A stretch of 64,000 nucleotides of DNA, taken from contig CBDHGY010000002.1 of assembly GCA_965263325.1 (NCBI GenBank), forward strand, positions 2,790,001 through 2,854,000. The letters are read 5' to 3'. Below are positions 32,496-40,558 of the stretch, piece after piece. The notes beneath the pieces were generated by a model, which saw only the letters and a list, made by a program, of their open reading frames with translations, was not told the DNA's origin and ran no database searches. Each line of letters begins with the position of its first letter. The stretch's first letter is position 1. The DNA is from CBDHGY01 sp965263325. GTDB taxonomy: Bacteria; Pseudomonadota; Alphaproteobacteria; Caulobacterales; Hyphomonadaceae. Position numbers and translations under genes: made by a program.

Positions 32496-32941
32496 CAGAA
32501 TTGGCGTAGCCCGTCAGACCACAGTCCGTTTTCTTCAACGTCTTTGGCATGAGCATCGAAGGCGGATTTGTTGTCCGACACCCATGCTTTCAGTCGCGCG
32601 GCTTTCACTTTTTCTTCGACGGCCTTGCGGGCGATTGCCTCTGCATTGAGGCCAAACTTCGCGGCGTCATTCAGGTCTTTTTCGTCGAGCTCTACGTGTA
32701 AAGTGGAGGCGTGTTCGAACTCACGGGGCGTTTCGCGGACACCGCTCGTCGTGAGTCCGAGCAGTTCGGCAGCAGTCACTTCGCCATTCGTGGCGGCTTC
32801 GATGCGTTTAGCCACTTCCGAACTCATTTGAAGGTTGCCGTTTTCGTATTTGCAAACCGTCGCATCGGTCGTGCCAATAAGTTCAGCCAGCCTTTTTTGG
32901 CTAACACGATTTTTTGAGCGCCAATTTTTCAAAGTTTCCAT
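32495..32941 (-). CDS. ccdA: CcdA-like antitoxin with an added XRE helix-turn-helix domain
   Basis: A 148-residue antitoxin made of two parts. Residues 1-60 are a Cro/C1-type helix-turn-helix (SQKRLAELIGTTDATVCKYENG). Residues 80-148 match a whole CcdA: an RHH-like strand (LHVELDEKDL), two helices, and the toxin-binding tail (WVSDNKSAFDAHAKDVEENG). F-plasmid CcdA has only the second part (72 residues), so this protein carries two potential DNA-binding domains. A promoter with 17-bp spacing ends so that transcription would start at the ATG itself, making the message leaderless. It sits 38 bp downstream of fumC. Confidence 0.85.
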   Translation of the reverse strand: METLKNWRSKNRVSQKRLAELIGTTDATVCKYENGNLQMSSEVAKRIEAATNGEVTAAELLGLTTSGVRETPREFEHASTLHVELDEKDLNDAAKFGLNAEAIARKAVEEKVKAARLKAWVSDNKSAFDAHAKDVEENGLWSDGLRQF

Positions 32942-32976
32942 ATAGGAAGTGTAAAGTTTCCTTGCTGGACGGTCAA
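32942..32976 (-). promoter_or_regulatory. Promoter and operator of the ccdAB-like pair
   Basis: On the minus strand TTGACC and TACACT are separated by exactly 17 bases, and the -10 box ends 6 bases before the antitoxin ATG. An inverted repeat AGGAA/TTCCT (32944-32948 and 32958-32962) overlaps the -10 box, a natural place for autorepression. There is no ribosome site at normal distance, supporting a leaderless message. Confidence 0.6.
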
Positions 32977-32979
32977 ATC

Positions 32980-34383
32980 CTACTTCGGACCAATCATATC
33001 CGTCGGTACGACCACGCGGTCATACTCATCGCTCGTCACATATCCCAAAGCGAGCGCCGCTTCTTTCAATGTCGAGCCTTCTTTGTGAGCTTTCTTCGCA
33101 ATCTCGGTGGCTTTGTCATAGCCGATGCTCGGCGCGAGCGCGGTCACCAGCATAAGCGATTTTTCCATGAGGTCAGCAATGCGATCTTCGTTTGCCTTGA
33201 TGCCGACAACACATTTGTCGGCAAATGCCATCATGGAGTCTGAAAGGATACGGATGGATTGCAGCATATTGTAGGCCATAACCGGTTTGTAGACGTTGAG
33301 TTCAAAATGACCCTGCGAACCGGCGATAGACATGGTTGTGTTGTTGCCCATAACTTGTGTGCAGACCATGGTGAGCGCCTCGCACTGTGTCGGGTTCACC
33401 TTACCCGGCATGATGGATGAGCCCGGCTCATTTTCCGGCAAGCTGAGTTCGCCAAGGCCAGAGCGCGGGCCAGAACCGAGGAAACGAATGTCGTTCGCGA
33501 TTTTGAATAGCGCCACGGCAAGTGTGTTCAACATGGAATGGGCGGTGACGTAGCCATCATGCGCAGCGAGAGCAGCGAACTTGTTCGGTGCAGTGCGGAA
33601 GGGCAACTTCGTGAATGCTGCGACTTCCTCGGCAAAGCCTTCGGCAAAGCCCGGCTTGGCGTTCAGACCCGTGCCGACCGCCGTGCCGCCTTGCGCCAGC
33701 GGCCAGAGATTATGCATCGCCTGGTCTTGCGCGAGCGCCATCAGACATTGATCGAGCTGGGCGACATAACCGGAAAACTCCTGGCCAAGTGTGAGCGGTG
33801 TCGCGTCTTGGGTATGCGTGCGCCCGATTTTGACAATGTCTTTAAACTCGGTGGATTTGTCATTCAGCGCGTTGCGCAAATACTGCAGCGCAGGTTTCAA
33901 GCGATGCTCGATCTCTTCGGCCGCCGCGATGTGCATCGCTGTCGGGAAGGTATCGTTTGAGCTTTGCGAACGATTGCAGTGATCGTTCGGGTGAACGGGG
34001 TCTTTTTGTCCAAGCGGGTAACCCATAATCTCGCAAGCGCGGTTCGCAATCACCTCATTCGAGTTCATGTTGGACTGAGTACCAGACCCCGTCTGCCAAA
34101 CAGAGAGTGGGAAGTTGTCATTTAGTTTGCCTTCAGCGACTTCAGTAGCGGCCGAGACGATCGCGTTTGCTATATCATCATCGAGGTTGCCGAGTTTCTG
34201 GTTCGCGAGCGCTGCAGAGCGCTTGATGATACCGAGCGCGCGCACGAGCGGAGCGGGCATGGTTTCTTCGCCAATCGGAAAATTGATCAGGGAACGGGCC
34301 GTTTGCGCGCCGTAATACTTATCGGATGGAACCTCTAATGGGCCAAAGCTGTCTGTTTCAGTACGGGTGTTTTGGTCGGCCAT
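32980..34383 (-). CDS. fumC: Fumarate hydratase, class II
   Basis: Fumarase C interconverts fumarate and malate in the citric acid cycle. The 467-residue chain carries the family signature GSSIMPGKVNPTQCEA near residue 317, the substrate-binding TGSGTQSNMNSNEV near 97 and the NDHCNRSQSSNDTFPT block near 131. The ATG (34383) is directly back to back with an ATG on the other strand (CATATG). The ccdAB-like pair follows 38 bp downstream. Confidence 0.97.
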   Translation of the reverse strand: MADQNTRTETDSFGPLEVPSDKYYGAQTARSLINFPIGEETMPAPLVRALGIIKRSAALANQKLGNLDDDIANAIVSAATEVAEGKLNDNFPLSVWQTGSGTQSNMNSNEVIANRACEIMGYPLGQKDPVHPNDHCNRSQSSNDTFPTAMHIAAAEEIEHRLKPALQYLRNALNDKSTEFKDIVKIGRTHTQDATPLTLGQEFSGYVAQLDQCLMALAQDQAMHNLWPLAQGGTAVGTGLNAKPGFAEGFAEEVAAFTKLPFRTAPNKFAALAAHDGYVTAHSMLNTLAVALFKIANDIRFLGSGPRSGLGELSLPENEPGSSIMPGKVNPTQCEALTMVCTQVMGNNTTMSIAGSQGHFELNVYKPVMAYNMLQSIRILSDSMMAFADKCVVGIKANEDRIADLMEKSLMLVTALAPSIGYDKATEIAKKAHKEGSTLKEAALALGYVTSDEYDRVVVPTDMIGPK

Positions 34384-34419
34384 ATGGGGAGCGCTCCGTC
34401 GAATCTCTATGGTATTTAT

Positions 34420-34818
34420 ATGGAGCTCGCTTTATCACGTCGAAAGATGGGAGCAAGTGACACATCCGACTGGATCAAATCCGGAAAAGTGCAGGCGCGG
34501 ATCACGGAAGCTGGCGCGTTGGAGCTGCGCTGTCATGGCCTCACCACGCAGGCCAAGTACTATAAGACTTTGCTGCGCGAGTTTTTCCGCAAAGACTTTC
34601 ACCCCCTTCGCCCGGGTTATGGCGAATATGCCGTCCATATCATGATGGAATTTACCGGTGACCCGCCGCGTATGGACCTCGATAATCTCGCCAAGGCGCT
34701 GCTCGACAGTTTAACGGGAAACGTTTTTGAAGATGACAGCCAGGTCGCGCGGCTTCTCGTCGAGCGACGCGTCGCGACACGCGAAGGCATCTGGCTCACG
34801 GCTGAGGCGATGGCCTAG
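34420..34818 (+). CDS. RusA-like Holliday junction resolvase family protein
   Basis: RusA-type nucleases cut Holliday junctions; the motif MDLDNLAKALLDSL followed by FEDDSQVARLLVER contains the expected catalytic aspartates. The 132-residue product starting at ATG 34420 has normal length. Earlier in-frame starts exist (ATG 34384, abutting the fumC ATG), and a later one at 34447; none has a clear ribosome site, so the start is uncertain. Stand-alone RusA genes are often phage-derived, but no phage genes surround it. Confidence 0.78.
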   Translation: MELALSRRKMGASDTSDWIKSGKVQARITEAGALELRCHGLTTQAKYYKTLLREFFRKDFHPLRPGYGEYAVHIMMEFTGDPPRMDLDNLAKALLDSLTGNVFEDDSQVARLLVERRVATREGIWLTAEAMA

Positions 34819-35021
34819 CTGATTAAAAGTCAGCAATGCTGCCTTCCGTTCACAGGTCACTTGTCTTTAGAGGCGAAGAAAATTCAATAAAAACAAAATG
34901 GGCAAGTAAAGATTAGAAAACCCATTCTTGTGAGACATGCATGTCATGCAAATGCGTGACGACAAAGGCCGAGACTTTGTGTATCGCTGCGCGCTTTTTG
35001 AAAACTCTAAAGAGATATCTC

Positions 35022-35384
35022 ATGAAAAATACTGACGGGCCAGGTCAGGAAACGCTTCGCTTTTCGCTTCCGATCGAAACGTTGATTTCTGCTTTTCACG
35101 AAGCAGAAGAAGCTTCCCTCAGAGCTGGCGAGCAATTGGAAGCATGCCGTAGCAATGGGTCAGATAGCGGCGCAGCCGCAAACCTGCAGCAAGAAATCCT
35201 GCGTGTTGAACAAACGCTTTTTGCTGCATTACAAGCGATCTGTGATTATCAAACCCAATCCCTCATAGAGGTGCAGAAAAAGCTCACTCTGTGGTTAGAG
35301 AATGCAGAGGTCAATTCGCTGAGCCCTCTCGACCGTCTTGTCCGGTCAGCACACAATGACATCGATGAGATTCTTGCAGCTTAG
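35022..35384 (+). CDS. Helical protein of unknown function
   Basis: A 120-residue, probably all-helical cytosolic protein rich in Glu, Ala and Gln (for example AFHEAEEASLRAGEQLEACR). AAAGAGA lies about 7 bases before ATG 35022. The 203 bp upstream are AT-rich and probably hold its promoter. No family recognised. It converges with the TauD-family gene. Confidence 0.6.
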   Translation: MKNTDGPGQETLRFSLPIETLISAFHEAEEASLRAGEQLEACRSNGSDSGAAANLQQEILRVEQTLFAALQAICDYQTQSLIEVQKKLTLWLENAEVNSLSPLDRLVRSAHNDIDEILAA

Positions 35385-35388
35385 GTGA

Positions 35389-36231
35389 TCAAAAAGCCGT
35401 GTCCGCAATCGTGGTGCGATGTAGCAGGCGATCATAGCCATCATATCCGCCGGTGGCCGCGTGCAGCAAAGAGCGGTTGTCCCAAATCACGAGCATATCT
35501 TTTTCCCATTTGTGAGAATAGATGAACTCGTCTTTGCTTTGGTGCATGTAGAGCTCGAGAATAAGCGCGTCGCTTTCTTCTTTCGGCAGACCTTCAAACC
35601 CAATAATATAAGCGGCTGAACTATACAGCGCTTTTTCCCCCGTCTCACGATGGGTTCGCACAAGCGGGTGAGTTCGTGTTTCAAAGGCACTCTCGTTCGA
35701 GAGAATTTTCATGCTTCGCCCAGCTGCCTGATCGGTGTCGTCATATGCTCCGCCGGGTGCATAGCCTCGCTGAGCAGAATGTATCGCGGTCAAACCGTTG
35801 ACCCTGTCGCGTAAATTGTCCGGTAAACGTTGATAGGCCGCGACCTGATCGGCGAACAATGTGTTGCCGCCATGCGGGGGGATGGTGATGCCATAAAGTA
35901 TGGTGCCCGCTGGCGGGACGTCCAGAAAGCTCCAATCTGTGTGGAACACATCGGCGAAAATCGGTGTTCTTTCATCGGCGTTGCGCTGGATCGCCGCGAT
36001 ATGTTCGTGCCCGTCGATGTGACCGAAAAATGGATCTTCCCCGAATTCGCCAAAACAAAGAGTGAAGCGTTCAAGGTCTGCGTCGCTCAGCTTTTGGTCC
36101 GGAAACGCAAGCACTCTATGGCGCACCCAGTGTTCTCGCAACTCGGCAACACAATCTCGCGAAAGCTCACCGCGAAGATCGATACCGGTCACGCGTGCGC
36201 CGCAAATTGAATCTGTTGGCGTGATGATCAT
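35389..36231 (-). CDS. TauD/TfdA family dioxygenase
   Basis: A 280-residue iron- and 2-oxoglutarate-dependent dioxygenase. The iron ligands are visible as H-x-D in VFHTDWSF near residue 97 and a distal His in SLLHAATGGY near 259; the 2-oxoglutarate arginine is in DRLLHRTTI. The substrate (taurine, alkylsulfonate, aromatic acid or other) cannot be told. It has no transporter genes beside it. Confidence 0.92.
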   Translation of the reverse strand: MIITPTDSICGARVTGIDLRGELSRDCVAELREHWVRHRVLAFPDQKLSDADLERFTLCFGEFGEDPFFGHIDGHEHIAAIQRNADERTPIFADVFHTDWSFLDVPPAGTILYGITIPPHGGNTLFADQVAAYQRLPDNLRDRVNGLTAIHSAQRGYAPGGAYDDTDQAAGRSMKILSNESAFETRTHPLVRTHRETGEKALYSSAAYIIGFEGLPKEESDALILELYMHQSKDEFIYSHKWEKDMLVIWDNRSLLHAATGGYDGYDRLLHRTTIADTAF

Positions 36232-36295
36232 TAAACAGCCTCCTCCAAACTCTTTTTGGAGAAGCTACAGTAAAGCAGGGTGCGCGTGAACTGAT

Positions 36296-36925
36296 TTACT
36301 TCCGCAAAAACTCTGCTTCGATATCGATAAAGACCTCGTCAGAAACGGGGCCGACAATGCGCGTCATCCCGAAATCCGATCGGTTGAAACTTCCGCTGGC
36401 TGAAAACCCAATGGCGTAACCACCGCGAAGTCTATCATTGTCTCCGCCATTGAATGTGACATCGAGTGTTACCGGCTTTGTGACGCCTTTCAGAGTTAGG
36501 TCGCCGGTCACTGTGCCCGTTGTATCACCAGTTACTGCGATGCTTGTAGACCGGAATATTGCCTGCGGATGAGATTCTGCATCGAACCAGGAAGATCCTA
36601 TTAGCGTTTCAGCGAAATCATCATTGCCAACATCGAGGCTTGCGATTTCAATAATCGCCTCGAGCTCAGCGGATGCTGGATTTTCCGCATCAAAAGTCAA
36701 ACTTGCAGCCACATCTTCGAACCGGCCGACGTAATTGGAAAATCCAAGATGGCCAATTTTGAAAGTCACCGCTGTGTGTAAATTATCGAGAGCATAATCA
36801 CCTGTGCGCAGAGCGGCTCGCTCTGTATCGGCTTTCGGTGCGACGACGGAAGCGAGCGTGTTGCATGCAGGCAGTGCGAGTAAGGCAAGCGCAGGAATAA
36901 GTGGTTTAAGCTTCATCTTGATCAT
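36296..36925 (-). CDS. YceI family lipoprotein
   Basis: A 205-residue protein whose mature part is a YceI lipocalin-like barrel that binds isoprenoid-type lipids: YALDNLHTAVTFKIGHLGFS, then GSSWFDAESHPQAIFRS and LTLKGVTKPVTLDV. A signal with lipobox (LALLALPAC) anchors it to the membrane. ATG 36925 overlaps the HxlR regulator's stop by 20 bp, so the two are co-transcribed and probably coupled. Confidence 0.9.
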   Translation of the reverse strand: MIKMKLKPLIPALALLALPACNTLASVVAPKADTERAALRTGDYALDNLHTAVTFKIGHLGFSNYVGRFEDVAASLTFDAENPASAELEAIIEIASLDVGNDDFAETLIGSSWFDAESHPQAIFRSTSIAVTGDTTGTVTGDLTLKGVTKPVTLDVTFNGGDNDRLRGGYAIGFSASGSFNRSDFGMTRIVGPVSDEVFIDIEAEFLRK

Positions 36926-37241
36926 GGTTTCTTCCCCAATTGCGCATCGCTTGGATAATCGGACGCATTTTTCGGCCCTTCTCGGTGAGTTTGTACTCTG
37001 ATCGAGGCGGATGGCTATCATAAATTTCGCGGATCACGACACCGTGATCCTCTAACATCTTCAGACGGTTCGAGAGCGTATTCGGCGCGATACCTTTGAG
37101 CGCTGATTCAAAGTCGGTGAACCTGCGTGGTCCGTGATCGACGAGCTCACGAATAATTTCGCTTGTCCAACGCGAGCCAATAATAAAGGCCGCCCGCGAA
37201 ACAGGGCACATAGGCAGATGCTTTTTGGAACTCTTCGACAT
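36906..37241 (-). CDS. HxlR-family transcriptional regulator
   Basis: A 111-residue winged-helix regulator of the HxlR (DUF24) family. The single N-terminal cysteine (MCPVSRA), as in redox-sensing members, and the core SRWTSEIIRELVDHGPRRFTDF, ISNRL-like PNTLSNRLKMLEDHGVV and EYKLTEKGRKM are present. It is transcribed divergently from the MAPEG gene, with an inverted repeat between them that fits the family's operators. It overlaps the YceI gene at its 3' end. Confidence 0.9.
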   Translation of the reverse strand: MSKSSKKHLPMCPVSRAAFIIGSRWTSEIIRELVDHGPRRFTDFESALKGIAPNTLSNRLKMLEDHGVVIREIYDSHPPRSEYKLTEKGRKMRPIIQAMRNWGRNHDQDEA

Positions 37242-37263
37242 GATCACATTTTACGCGATTTGC

Positions 37264-37300
37264 TTGACACTGACCAGTAACTATAAAAAATGTAGTGACT
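37264..37300. promoter_or_regulatory. Candidate HxlR operator with promoter element
   Basis: Between the divergent HxlR and MAPEG genes, AGTAACTA and TAGTGACT (37276-37283 and 37293-37300) form an inverted repeat with an ACTA-N9-TAGT core, similar to known HxlR/YodB-type sites. A TTGACA at 37264-37269 may be a -35 box for the MAPEG gene. Confidence 0.5.
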
Positions 37301-37321
37301 ATCGTAATGGAGGAAATTCTC

Positions 37322-37720
37322 ATGACATTCGAACTACAAATGCTCGCATTGGCGGGAATACTGCAGATAGTGCTGATTGTGGTGCAAGCTGCACTCGTAC
37401 CATCTAATCAGGGGTTCGCTTATGGTTTAGGGGCACGAGACGACCCAAAGCCTGAAAGCGTACTTCAGGGCCGCGCGCGCCGGACACTTGCCAACCATAT
37501 GGAAGGGCTGGCAATCGCGGTGCCTCTCATTCTGGTCGCTCACCTTGCTGAGATTTCTACACCGCTGACAGTTTGGGGCGCAGGGCTATATCTTGCGGCG
37601 CGCGTGATTTATGCACCACTCTATCTCATGGGTGTACCGTATCTGCGCACGCTTGCCTTCAACGTTGCAGCCGCGGGTCTTGTGATGATTGCTTACGAAA
37701 TCGTCCGCGCGATGATTTAG
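37322..37720 (+). CDS. MAPEG family membrane protein
   Basis: A 132-residue four-helix membrane protein of the MAPEG family (glutathione/eicosanoid metabolism in eukaryotes; detoxification suggested in bacteria). The pattern ARRTLANHMEGLAIAVPLIL and ARVIYAPLYLMGVPYLRTLA is diagnostic. GGAGG lies 9 bases before ATG 37322. It overlaps the convergent thioesterase gene by four bases. Divergence from an HxlR regulator suggests redox-responsive control. Confidence 0.88.
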   Translation: MTFELQMLALAGILQIVLIVVQAALVPSNQGFAYGLGARDDPKPESVLQGRARRTLANHMEGLAIAVPLILVAHLAEISTPLTVWGAGLYLAARVIYAPLYLMGVPYLRTLAFNVAAAGLVMIAYEIVRAMI

Positions 37721-38172
37721 ACTTCTGGAAGAGGCACGGGCCGAGGCACGCAGGCTGCCACGGCTGTGGCGAGCAATTTTCCATCAAGATTAAAAAGTTC
37801 CCCATGTGTGTGAACGGCGGCGCGTCCGCCTCGAACGACTTCGCCGCGTGCGCGCAGTTTTTCCATCGGAACGGGGCGAAGAAAATTCGTTGTCATTTGA
37901 AGCGTGGGGGCCATGCCGTAAACTGGCTGTACGATACATGCGGCAACTGACATCGCATCATCCAGCATCGCAGAGATGAAACCGCCCTGCATGTTGCCGC
38001 CCGGATTCATCATCTCCTCGCGGCCGTGAAAGTACACATCGCATACTCCCGTTTCGACGTTCAGGTCGATAAGTTCCCAGCCCAGAAATCCCGTTGCGCC
38101 TGCGTATCCAGGTTGTGTGAGAATCTTCCGCCAGAGCGCATCGCGCTCGGCTCGCCCCATCCCCTCGGCCAT
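37717..38172 (-). CDS. PaaI-like hotdog-fold thioesterase
   Basis: A 151-residue acyl-CoA thioesterase of the PaaI group. The helix-strand core NPGGNMQGGFISAMLDDAMS is present near residues 56-75, with the usual acidic residue. The substrate is unknown. It follows the serine hydrolase gene by one base, so they are co-transcribed; a related thioesterase lies on the other side of that gene. Confidence 0.88.
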   Translation of the reverse strand: MAEGMGRAERDALWRKILTQPGYAGATGFLGWELIDLNVETGVCDVYFHGREEMMNPGGNMQGGFISAMLDDAMSVAACIVQPVYGMAPTLQMTTNFLRPVPMEKLRARGEVVRGGRAAVHTHGELFNLDGKLLATAVAACVPRPVPLPEV

Positions 38173-38173
38173 A

Positions 38174-39358
38174 TTACTTACCCTCAGCGATCAAACGGCT
38201 GACATCGCGGTAAAACTTATTCCGCGCATCGAACTCGTCGTATCCCAGCGCGCTGCCCCAGCTACTGTTATTTGCAATGATGAGATTTCGCTTCGGGTCA
38301 ATAAAGATGCCTTGGCCGAAAATACCGCCAGCTTCATACATGCCATCCTCATTTATCCACCACTGATAGCCGTATCCTTCGCGTCGGTCGACGTCAGATG
38401 TGACTTGATTTTGTGTTGCAGCCGCTACCCAGCCTTCGGGCACGATCTGCTCTCCGTTGATCTTGCCGTCCTCCAGCATAAAGAGTCCGTAACGCGCGAA
38501 ATCTCGCGTGGCTGCCTGAATGCAGCAGCCGCTGATTTCTGAGCCGTCTTCGTTTAGCAACCAGCTTGCATGTTGCTGCATCCCGAATGGTTTCCAGATT
38601 TTTTCTGACAAATATTCAGCAAGTGTTTTGCCGGTAGCTTCGCTCACAAGAATACCGATCAGGTTTGTTTCTCCTGTCGAGTAATTCCAAACTTCCCCGG
38701 GCGGATGCGCGCGCGGAAGCGTGCTCAAATAACTGACGACATTCGACTCCCCATCCTCGGAAACATGATTGTTGAATTTCGCAACGTCTGAATTTGGATC
38801 TTCGTAGTCTTCGATCCACCTCACGCCTGATGTCATCGTAAGCAATTGCTGAAGGGTGACGTCGTCATATGCTGAGCCTTGTAGACCGCTCACATATTTT
38901 GATACCGGATCGTCCAGGCTATCGATATGCCCATCAAGTATTGCCGCGCCGACCAAAGTCGAAGTGAAGGATTTAGCAACTGAAAAGCTGGTCCAGCGTC
39001 CCGTATCTGAAAATCCGAGTCCGTAGCGTTCGTAGCGGATTTTGCCGTTATGCACGATCACAAGCGCTGAGTGACGCTGGTTCTCAAAATAGGCATCAAT
39101 GTCGAAGTCAAACTCGAGTGGTTCACCCTTTGGGAGTTCGCGCACATTTTCCGCGGTCTCAATTTTCCGGCTGTCGACCATAAACCCGACCCGGTCGAGC
39201 ATGCGAAAGCCAGCATCGCGCTGACCTTGGCTCCAGAACAAGACATCAGCATCTGTTGGTGCGTTGAGTATGAGCCGGCGCCAATCGGATCCGATTGCCA
39301 TCCAAAAAATGGCACCAATCACCGCTAGGATGCCGATGCCAATACCGAGCTTTTTCAT
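38174..39358 (-). CDS. Serine hydrolase of the beta-lactamase/class C family
   Basis: A 394-residue membrane-anchored serine hydrolase. After an N-terminal helix (IGIGILAVIGAIFWMAIG), the SxxK motif is S126-V-A-K129, the second motif is Y-S-T in WNYSTGETN and a C-terminal strand follows GGIFGQGIFID. The family includes beta-lactamases, esterases and peptidases; the target is unknown. GGAGGA lies 7 bases before ATG 39358. It sits between two PaaI-like thioesterase genes. Confidence 0.88.
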   Translation of the reverse strand: MKKLGIGIGILAVIGAIFWMAIGSDWRRLILNAPTDADVLFWSQGQRDAGFRMLDRVGFMVDSRKIETAENVRELPKGEPLEFDFDIDAYFENQRHSALVIVHNGKIRYERYGLGFSDTGRWTSFSVAKSFTSTLVGAAILDGHIDSLDDPVSKYVSGLQGSAYDDVTLQQLLTMTSGVRWIEDYEDPNSDVAKFNNHVSEDGESNVVSYLSTLPRAHPPGEVWNYSTGETNLIGILVSEATGKTLAEYLSEKIWKPFGMQQHASWLLNEDGSEISGCCIQAATRDFARYGLFMLEDGKINGEQIVPEGWVAAATQNQVTSDVDRREGYGYQWWINEDGMYEAGGIFGQGIFIDPKRNLIIANNSSWGSALGYDEFDARNKFYRDVSRLIAEGK

Positions 39359-39436
39359 ATGCCTTCCTCCTGCTCGCAATGGTAAGCATCTGGCGGGAAA
39401 CGTACAAGAGATGGCCCGGCGTCAGGCGCGGGCTGA

Positions 39437-39892
39437 TCAGAAGCGCTTAAACGGCATCGGCAATGCTGTGGCAGTTGCTGTCGCAACCAGTTTTCCCTCA
39501 GGGTCAAAGCACTCAGCCTGTGAAAATGCTGCGGACTTTCCGAGCTTGACAATACGGGCATCGACGAACGCTTGTCCCGGCATCAGCCGGCGGAGATAAG
39601 ATGTTTTCATCTCAAGAGTTGGCGCGGTCATCGTGACATTCGACGCAATGATAATGCAGGTCGAAATCGCTTCGTCGAGCATTGCAGTGATAAACCCGCC
39701 TTGCACGGCACCCGTCGGGTTGGCGAAATTTGGTGAGACGTCGAATTCCATACGGATCCGCATCGCCTCTTGTTCCACTTCGACCAAACGCATGCCCAGC
39801 GTATCGGAGCAGGGGGGACGTTTTTTTGAATTCTGAAACCGGGCGAGCATGTCTGCATCGCTCAAACGGGGTTTTTCGCCCATGTCACTCAT
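39437..39892 (-). CDS. PaaI-like hotdog-fold thioesterase
   Basis: A 151-residue hotdog protein with the core NPTGAVQGGFITAMLDEAIS. It is clearly related to the thioesterase at 37717-38172 but not identical in the ends. Substrate unknown. It follows sspB by 6 bp on the same strand. Confidence 0.87.
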   Translation of the reverse strand: MSDMGEKPRLSDADMLARFQNSKKRPPCSDTLGMRLVEVEQEAMRIRMEFDVSPNFANPTGAVQGGFITAMLDEAISTCIIIASNVTMTAPTLEMKTSYLRRLMPGQAFVDARIVKLGKSAAFSQAECFDPEGKLVATATATALPMPFKRF

Positions 39893-39898
39893 GCGTGG

Positions 39899-40381
39899 CT
39901 ACTTGCGGCGAAACGCGTCGAGCTGGACGACCGTTTCGTTTGCGTCAGGTTCTGGTTCGCTAATACCAGCACCTATAGAAACGCGATCATCCATCGGAGA
40001 GATAACCGCTTGATCGCCATTTGCGGGTTCATCTTCGAATGACAGGCCATAATTGACGGATGGATCTACAAACCTTGTTACGGCGGTGAAGGGAACTGAA
40101 AGATGTTGCGGAACGCCTGAGAACTTCAAGATGATCTCGAATCTCTCGTCGGTTACTTCCAAATCCCAGTACTGGTGTTGAATGACGATTGTCATGTCCT
40201 GCGGAAAACGCTCGATCAGATAGTCAGCGATTTTGACACCTGGTGCGCGTGTACGGAACGAAATGTAAAAGTGGTGATCCCCTGGAGGAGATCCGTTCTC
40301 AACAACAGACCGAAGTGCCTCGCGCATCACGCCGCGCATGGCAGCGTGTTGGAGCGCTTCATACCCGATATAGTCCGTCAT
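39899..40381 (-). CDS. sspB: ClpXP adaptor SspB, alpha type
   Basis: SspB binds the ssrA tag on stalled proteins and hands them to ClpXP. The 160-residue protein has the alpha-SspB core: FYISFRTRAPGVKIADYL, IVIQHQYWDL and FSGVPQHLSVPFTAVTRFVDPS near residues 38-105, then an acidic linker and a C-terminal tail (VVQLDAFRRK) that docks on ClpX. Its substrate source, ssrA, lies 1.3 kb away on the same strand. ATG 40381 has GAGG upstream. Confidence 0.93.
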   Translation of the reverse strand: MTDYIGYEALQHAAMRGVMREALRSVVENGSPPGDHHFYISFRTRAPGVKIADYLIERFPQDMTIVIQHQYWDLEVTDERFEIILKFSGVPQHLSVPFTAVTRFVDPSVNYGLSFEDEPANGDQAVISPMDDRVSIGAGISEPEPDANETVVQLDAFRRK

Positions 40382-40558
40382 GGATGCCCTCATCCTTCTC
40401 TGTTCTCCCTGACCATACTGTCAGTAACCATCCGCTTCAACGCCCTTCTCACCGAGCGCGAGCGAATGCAAGCATGCTCGCTTGGATAGTATGGCCCGCA
40501 CAACAAATTCGCCTGCCTGCGGTCATCGTGCATGGCTAGCAGAAGCAAACAGTAGGGA

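Noticed and set aside
32199..32941. Reading the ccd pair as a simple XRE regulator plus unknown gene
   Set aside because: The C-terminal half of the regulator and the whole second protein align by eye with CcdA and CcdB, with the usual TGATG overlap.
34384..34818. Earlier start for the RusA-like gene at 34384
   Set aside because: It would abut the fumC start with no room for promoters and has no ribosome site; kept as an alternative only.
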